From a bacterium (lineage in GTDB: Bacteria; Zixibacteria; MSB-5A5; GN15; FEB-12): a stretch of 9,697 bases of DNA. Location: contig DAOVOW010000048.1 in NCBI GenBank assembly GCA_030629485.1, forward strand, positions 1 through 9,697, given 5' to 3'. Below the pieces are notes generated by a model. The model was not told where the DNA came from. It did not search any database and was given only the letters and a program-made list of their open reading frames with translations. The translations under genes and the position numbers were made by a program. Of this stretch, positions 6,578 to 9,697 are shown piece after piece. Numbering within the stretch: position 1 is the first letter of the stretch; every line of letters starts with the position of its first letter.

Positions 6578-8731
6578 ATGCCTCATAAAGTAGAGTTTGA
6601 ATTGGGCGGTCGCACGATGAGTATTGAAAGCGGCCTGCTGGCCAAGCAGGCCAATGGCGCCGTAACAATCAGATACGGCGATTCAATGGTTATCTCCACT
6701 GCCTGCGGAAACACTGAACCTAGACTGGGATTTGACTTTTTCCCGCTGACCGTAGAGTATCGCGAAAAGTCGTATGCAGCCGGCAAGATCCCCGGTGGCT
6801 TTTTCAAACGTGAAGGTCGTCCCTCCGAGAAGGAGATCATCTCCGCCAGAATTATTGATCGGCCGATTCGACCGCTTTTCCCTGACGATTTCCGCGGCGA
6901 AACGCAGATCATCAACTTCATCATCTCACATGATCAACAAAACGACACCGATGTCCTGGCTCTTACCGGCACCGGAGCGGCGCTGGCTGTCTCGGACATT
7001 CCGATTGCCAAAACAATCGCCGGTGTTCGGGTGGGACGCCTCGACGGACAGTTGATTGTCAACCCGACCATGGATCAGTATGACGAATGCGATCTGATGA
7101 TCGTGTTGGCGGGTTCAGCCGACGCCATCACGATGGTTGAGGGTGGCGGTCGTGAAGTGAGCGAGGATGAGTTGGTCCAAGCCATAGCATTCGGTCACGA
7201 TCACATCAAAACGATCATTGAAAAGATCGAAGAACTCAACCAGATGTGCGGTAAGGAGACCTTCGATTACATTGAGGTTAAGATCGATGATGGGCTGATT
7301 GCCAAAGTGAAGGAGATGGTTGGCGACAAGCTTGACGCCTTTAATCGCATTGCCGACAAAGATGAACGTCGTGATGAAAAGAAGAAACTGAGAACGCAAA
7401 TCGTCGAGACGCTGGCCGAGGAATATCCCGAGAGCGAAGGTGATATCAAGACTGTGTTCCATGATCTCGACTCGGACACCATGCGTCGTATGATCCTCGA
7501 CGAGGGCGTACGTATCGACGGTCGCGGCCCGGACGACATCCGCGAGATCACCTGTCTCACGGGTTTCCTGCCCCGCACTCACGGTTCGGCCGTGTTCACG
7601 AGAGGGCAGACTCAGGCGTTGGTCGCTGTCACTCTCGGCACCAAGATGGACGAACAACGGTTGGACGAACTGGACGGCGAGTCGACCAAGAGCTATATGC
7701 TCCATTACAACTTCCCGCCCTTTTCCACTGGCGAGACCAAGCCGATTCGGGGCACTAACCGTCGCGAGGTTGGCCACGGTGTGCTGGCTGAGCGGGCGCT
7801 GTTTCCGGTTATCCCGACCGAGGAAGGATTCCCGTATACGGTCAGGGTAGTCTCTGATATCATGGAGTCGAATGGCTCGTCATCGATGGCCTCCGTTTGC
7901 GGCGGGTCGCTGGCTTTGATGGACGCCGGGGTGCCGATCAAGTCGGCCGTCGCCGGAATCGCCATGGGATTGATCAAGTCGGATGATAAAGTAGTTATCC
8001 TGACCGACATCCTAGGCGACGAGGACCATTTCGGCGATATGGATTTCAAAGTTACCGGTACTACCGAGGGTATCACGGCCATTCAGATGGATATCAAAAT
8101 AGCCGGTCTCGATTTGGAAACGATGCGTCAAGCCCTTCAAAAGGCGCGCACGGCCAGGTTGCACATTCTTGAAAAGATGAATGCGACTATTCCCAAGCAT
8201 CGCGATCAGCTTTCCGAGTTCGCCCCTCGCATTATCAGTATCAAGATACCGCCGTCGAAAATCGGCGATGTTATCGGTCCCGGCGGCAAGATCATTCGGT
8301 CTATCGTGGAGGAGACCGGCGCCAAGATCGACATCAGCGATGACGGCACGGTGCTGATTGCATCGGTTGACGGCGAGGCCGGACGCCTGGCGATGGAGCG
8401 TGTTCTGGCTCTGGCTGAAGAAGCTGAGATCGGCAAGGTGTACAGTGGCGTTGTGCGCCGCACTACAGCCTTTGGCGCCTTTGTCGAAATTATTCCAGGC
8501 ACCGACGGACTCGTTCACATCTCGGAGATTGATAACGTCCGTATTGATCGAGTCGAAGATGTTCTCAATGTCGGTGATCGGGTTGACGTCAAGGTGATCA
8601 ATATCGACGCTGACGGCAAGATTCGGCTTTCTCGAAGGGCGCTCCTGGATGGCTACAACCCGGGGGACCAGGGAGGTGGACGGAACTCCAGAGACCGTCG
8701 TGACCGTGATCGAGCCGGTCGGTCCCGCTAA
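6578..8731 (+). CDS. pnp: Polyribonucleotide nucleotidyltransferase (PNPase)
   Basis: PNPase is the trimeric phosphorolytic 3'-5' exoribonuclease that degrades mRNA and can also add 3' tails. The product has 717 residues, the usual size. Domain order: first RNase PH-like domain (about 10-145, [13 protein letters not shown] visible); all-helical linker (about 235-310); second RNase PH-like domain (about 315-545) with FTRGQTQAL and the catalytic motif [13 protein letters not shown]483, D489 and K491 matching E. coli D486, D492 and K494; KH domain with GDVIGPGGK (GPGG loop at 567-570); and S1 domain (about 621-690). A short tail of about 20 residues rich in Arg, Asp and Gly ends the protein. ATG 6578 is preceded by AGGA at 6567-6570 with 7-base spacing. 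No terminator or long RNase III-type hairpin is visible in the 31-base spacer after rpsO. Confidence 0.98.
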   Translation: MPHKVEFELGGRTMSIESGLLAKQANGAVTIRYGDSMVISTACGNTEPRLGFDFFPLTVEYREKSYAAGKIPGGFFKREGRPSEKEIISARIIDRPIRPLFPDDFRGETQIINFIISHDQQNDTDVLALTGTGAALAVSDIPIAKTIAGVRVGRLDGQLIVNPTMDQYDECDLMIVLAGSADAITMVEGGGREVSEDELVQAIAFGHDHIKTIIEKIEELNQMCGKETFDYIEVKIDDGLIAKVKEMVGDKLDAFNRIADKDERRDEKKKLRTQIVETLAEEYPESEGDIKTVFHDLDSDTMRRMILDEGVRIDGRGPDDIREITCLTGFLPRTHGSAVFTRGQTQALVAVTLGTKMDEQRLDELDGESTKSYMLHYNFPPFSTGETKPIRGTNRREVGHGVLAERALFPVIPTEEGFPYTVRVVSDIMESNGSSSMASVCGGSLALMDAGVPIKSAVAGIAMGLIKSDDKVVILTDILGDEDHFGDMDFKVTGTTEGITAIQMDIKIAGLDLETMRQALQKARTARLHILEKMNATIPKHRDQLSEFAPRIISIKIPPSKIGDVIGPGGKIIRSIVEETGAKIDISDDGTVLIASVDGEAGRLAMERVLALAEEAEIGKVYSGVVRRTTAFGAFVEIIPGTDGLVHISEIDNVRIDRVEDVLNVGDRVDVKVINIDADGKIRLSRRALLDGYNPGDQGGGRNSRDRRDRDRAGRSR

Positions 8732-8737
8732 CGTCGG

Positions 8738-8754
8738 AGGACGAACGGAGTCCT
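8738..8754 (+). promoter_or_regulatory. Small inverted repeat containing the M16 gene ribosome-binding site
   Basis: AGGAC (8738-8742) and GTCCT (8750-8754) can form a 5-bp stem with a 7-base loop GAACGGA. The likely Shine-Dalgarno sequence ACGGAG (8745-8750) falls in the loop and the first base of the 3' arm, 10 bases before ATG 8761. There is no T-run after it, so it is not a factor-independent terminator. The stem is short enough to be chance; a role in tuning translation of the peptidase gene is speculation. Confidence 0.3.
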
Positions 8755-8760
8755 GAATTC

Positions 8761-9697
8761 ATGCCGACTTACTGCAAGACTGTGTTGAAAAACGGACTGA
8801 GGGTCATTACCGAAAAGCGACCCTCGGTCCGTTCCGTATCGCTGGGAGTCTGGATTGATGTCGGTTCGCGCCATGAAGCGCCGGATGAGAACGGCATCAC
8901 GCACCTGATAGAACACATGGTGTTCAAAGGCACCCGCAAACGATCAGCCAAACAGATCGCAGCCTCCCTTGAGTCTTTGGGCGGTGCGCTCAATGCCTTC
9001 ACCTCACGTGAGCAAACCTGTTACACCGCCCGCATCATTGATGAGCACCTTGATACGGCCGTAGATGTACTGGCTGACATAAGTTGTTGCGCCAGCCTGA
9101 CGCCGACTAATCTCAAGAGAGAGAAGCTGGTCATCTGTGAGGAGATCAAGGAGGCAAATGAGAACCCGTCCGATCACATCCACGATCTGTTTTCACAGAC
9201 CTTCTGGGACGGACATCCATTGGGTCAGCCGATTTTGGGCTCAATGGAAAACGTCCTCGCCATGTCGCGCTCCCGCATAGTGAAGTATATCAAACGACAT
9301 TACCGTTCCGAATCGATTGTGATAGCCGCAGCCGGCAACGTGGTGCATGAGAAGCTGGTCAAGCTGGTTCGGAAGAACTTTGACTTCGCTCCGGGCGTCG
9401 CCGAGGTTGCTTCTGCCGCAACAACTCCTGAGATCGCCAGGGTTAAACACTCGCCGTCGGACAACGGCCAGACCCATTTCTGCATCGGCTATCCGGGGAT
9501 ACCGTTCGCTGAACGCGATAAATTGGCTGCTGTTTTGTTGACTACTTATCTGGGTGGCGGCATGTCCTCGGTACTGTTTCAGAAGGTTCGCGAGGAACGT
9601 GGACTGGCGTATTCCGTTTTTGCCTTTCACGATGCCTACCGTGATGCCGGCATATTCGGCGTCTACATGGCCACCGACAAAGACCGCTTGCACGAGG
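8761..9697 (+). CDS. M16 family zinc metallopeptidase, N-terminal 312 residues (3' end outside window)
   Basis: M16 (pitrilysin/insulinase/mitochondrial processing peptidase-like) enzymes cleave unfolded peptides in a closed chamber formed by two homologous halves. From ATG 8761 the frame is open to the window end. The inverted zinc site is present: GITHLIEHMVFKGT with H48, catalytic E51 and H52, and a third ligand most likely E128 in CEEIKEANENP, 75 residues after H52 as is usual. GGALNAFTSREQTCY (74-88) is also typical, and the start of the second half has YLGGGMSSVLFQKVREERGL (263-282), with the R280/Y284 pair expected in active M16 enzymes. The size class appears to be the short M16B type (about 410-430 residues), similar to the peptidase found near pnp in Bacillus. 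There is no signal peptide, so it is presumably cytoplasmic. The natural substrate is unknown. It follows pnp by 29 bases, probably in the same transcript. Confidence 0.93.
   Translation, partial: MPTYCKTVLKNGLRVITEKRPSVRSVSLGVWIDVGSRHEAPDENGITHLIEHMVFKGTRKRSAKQIAASLESLGGALNAFTSREQTCYTARIIDEHLDTAVDVLADISCCASLTPTNLKREKLVICEEIKEANENPSDHIHDLFSQTFWDGHPLGQPILGSMENVLAMSRSRIVKYIKRHYRSESIVIAAAGNVVHEKLVKLVRKNFDFAPGVAEVASAATTPEIARVKHSPSDNGQTHFCIGYPGIPFAERDKLAAVLLTTYLGGGMSSVLFQKVREERGLAYSVFAFHDAYRDAGIFGVYMATDKDRLHE

Noticed and set aside
7115..7777. 220-codon open frame on the minus strand opposite pnp
   Set aside because: Fully antisense to conserved PNPase domains and without recognisable motifs, so treated as a shadow frame. 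The same applies to the minus-strand frames at 8012-8518 and 9241-9693.
1..9697. Mobile elements, CRISPR arrays, phage or toxin-antitoxin genes, tRNAs
   Set aside because: Every stretch of more than 41 bases is accounted for by a conserved housekeeping gene, with no direct-repeat array, terminal inverted repeats or compositional break seen.

Overview
This window is a single, tightly packed, all-plus-strand bacterial operon for translation, ribosome maturation and RNA turnover. Ten protein genes fill it from edge to edge: nusA (3' end only), infB, a DUF503/YlxP-family gene, rbfA, an nrnA-like DHH phosphoesterase, truB, ribF, rpsO, pnp and the start of an M16 zinc peptidase gene. No mobile element, CRISPR array, tRNA, rRNA or prophage feature is visible. 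Gene order matches the widely conserved nusA-infB-rbfA-truB-ribF-rpsO-pnp cluster. The window is best described as core housekeeping DNA, and I found no convincing undescribed system in it.

Organism: the DNA has a moderate, even GC content with no compositional break. The second N-terminal domain of IF2 carries INQRLD and an EFGF segment. It is preceded by a basic linker of the sort I associate with the Fibrobacteres-Chlorobi-Bacteroidetes (FCB) group. DUF503 plus nrnA inside the operon is also seen in deltaproteobacteria-like and candidate-phylum genomes. My guess is an uncultured FCB-type or nearby Gram-negative lineage (for example Zixibacteria-like), with low confidence. A phylogeny of IF2, PNPase or S15 would decide it.

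Layout: nusA ends at 495. A 41-base gap with a Shine-Dalgarno (SD) site leads to infB (537-2750). The DUF503 gene (2763-3044, TTG start) follows after 12 bases and rbfA (3047-3406) after 2 more. The nrnA-like gene (3390-4394) overlaps rbfA by 17 bases, truB (4387-5337) overlaps nrnA by 8, and ribF (5334-6317, TTG start) overlaps truB by 4. rpsO (6277-6546) starts inside the last 41 bases of ribF but has its own strong SD. pnp (6578-8731) and the M16 peptidase gene (8761 onward, cut by the window end) follow after 31 and 29 bases. No intergenic stretch exceeds 41 bases, and I see no promoter or factor-independent terminator inside the window.

How the genes work together: NusA (transcription elongation and antitermination), IF2 (initiation), RbfA (30S maturation), TruB (tRNA pseudouridine 55) and S15 (30S assembly) build and run the translation machinery. 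PNPase and the NrnA-like enzyme degrade RNA, NrnA finishing the nano-RNA products that PNPase and other exonucleases leave. RibF makes FMN and FAD. DUF503 and the M16 peptidase are conserved neighbours whose exact role here is not known.
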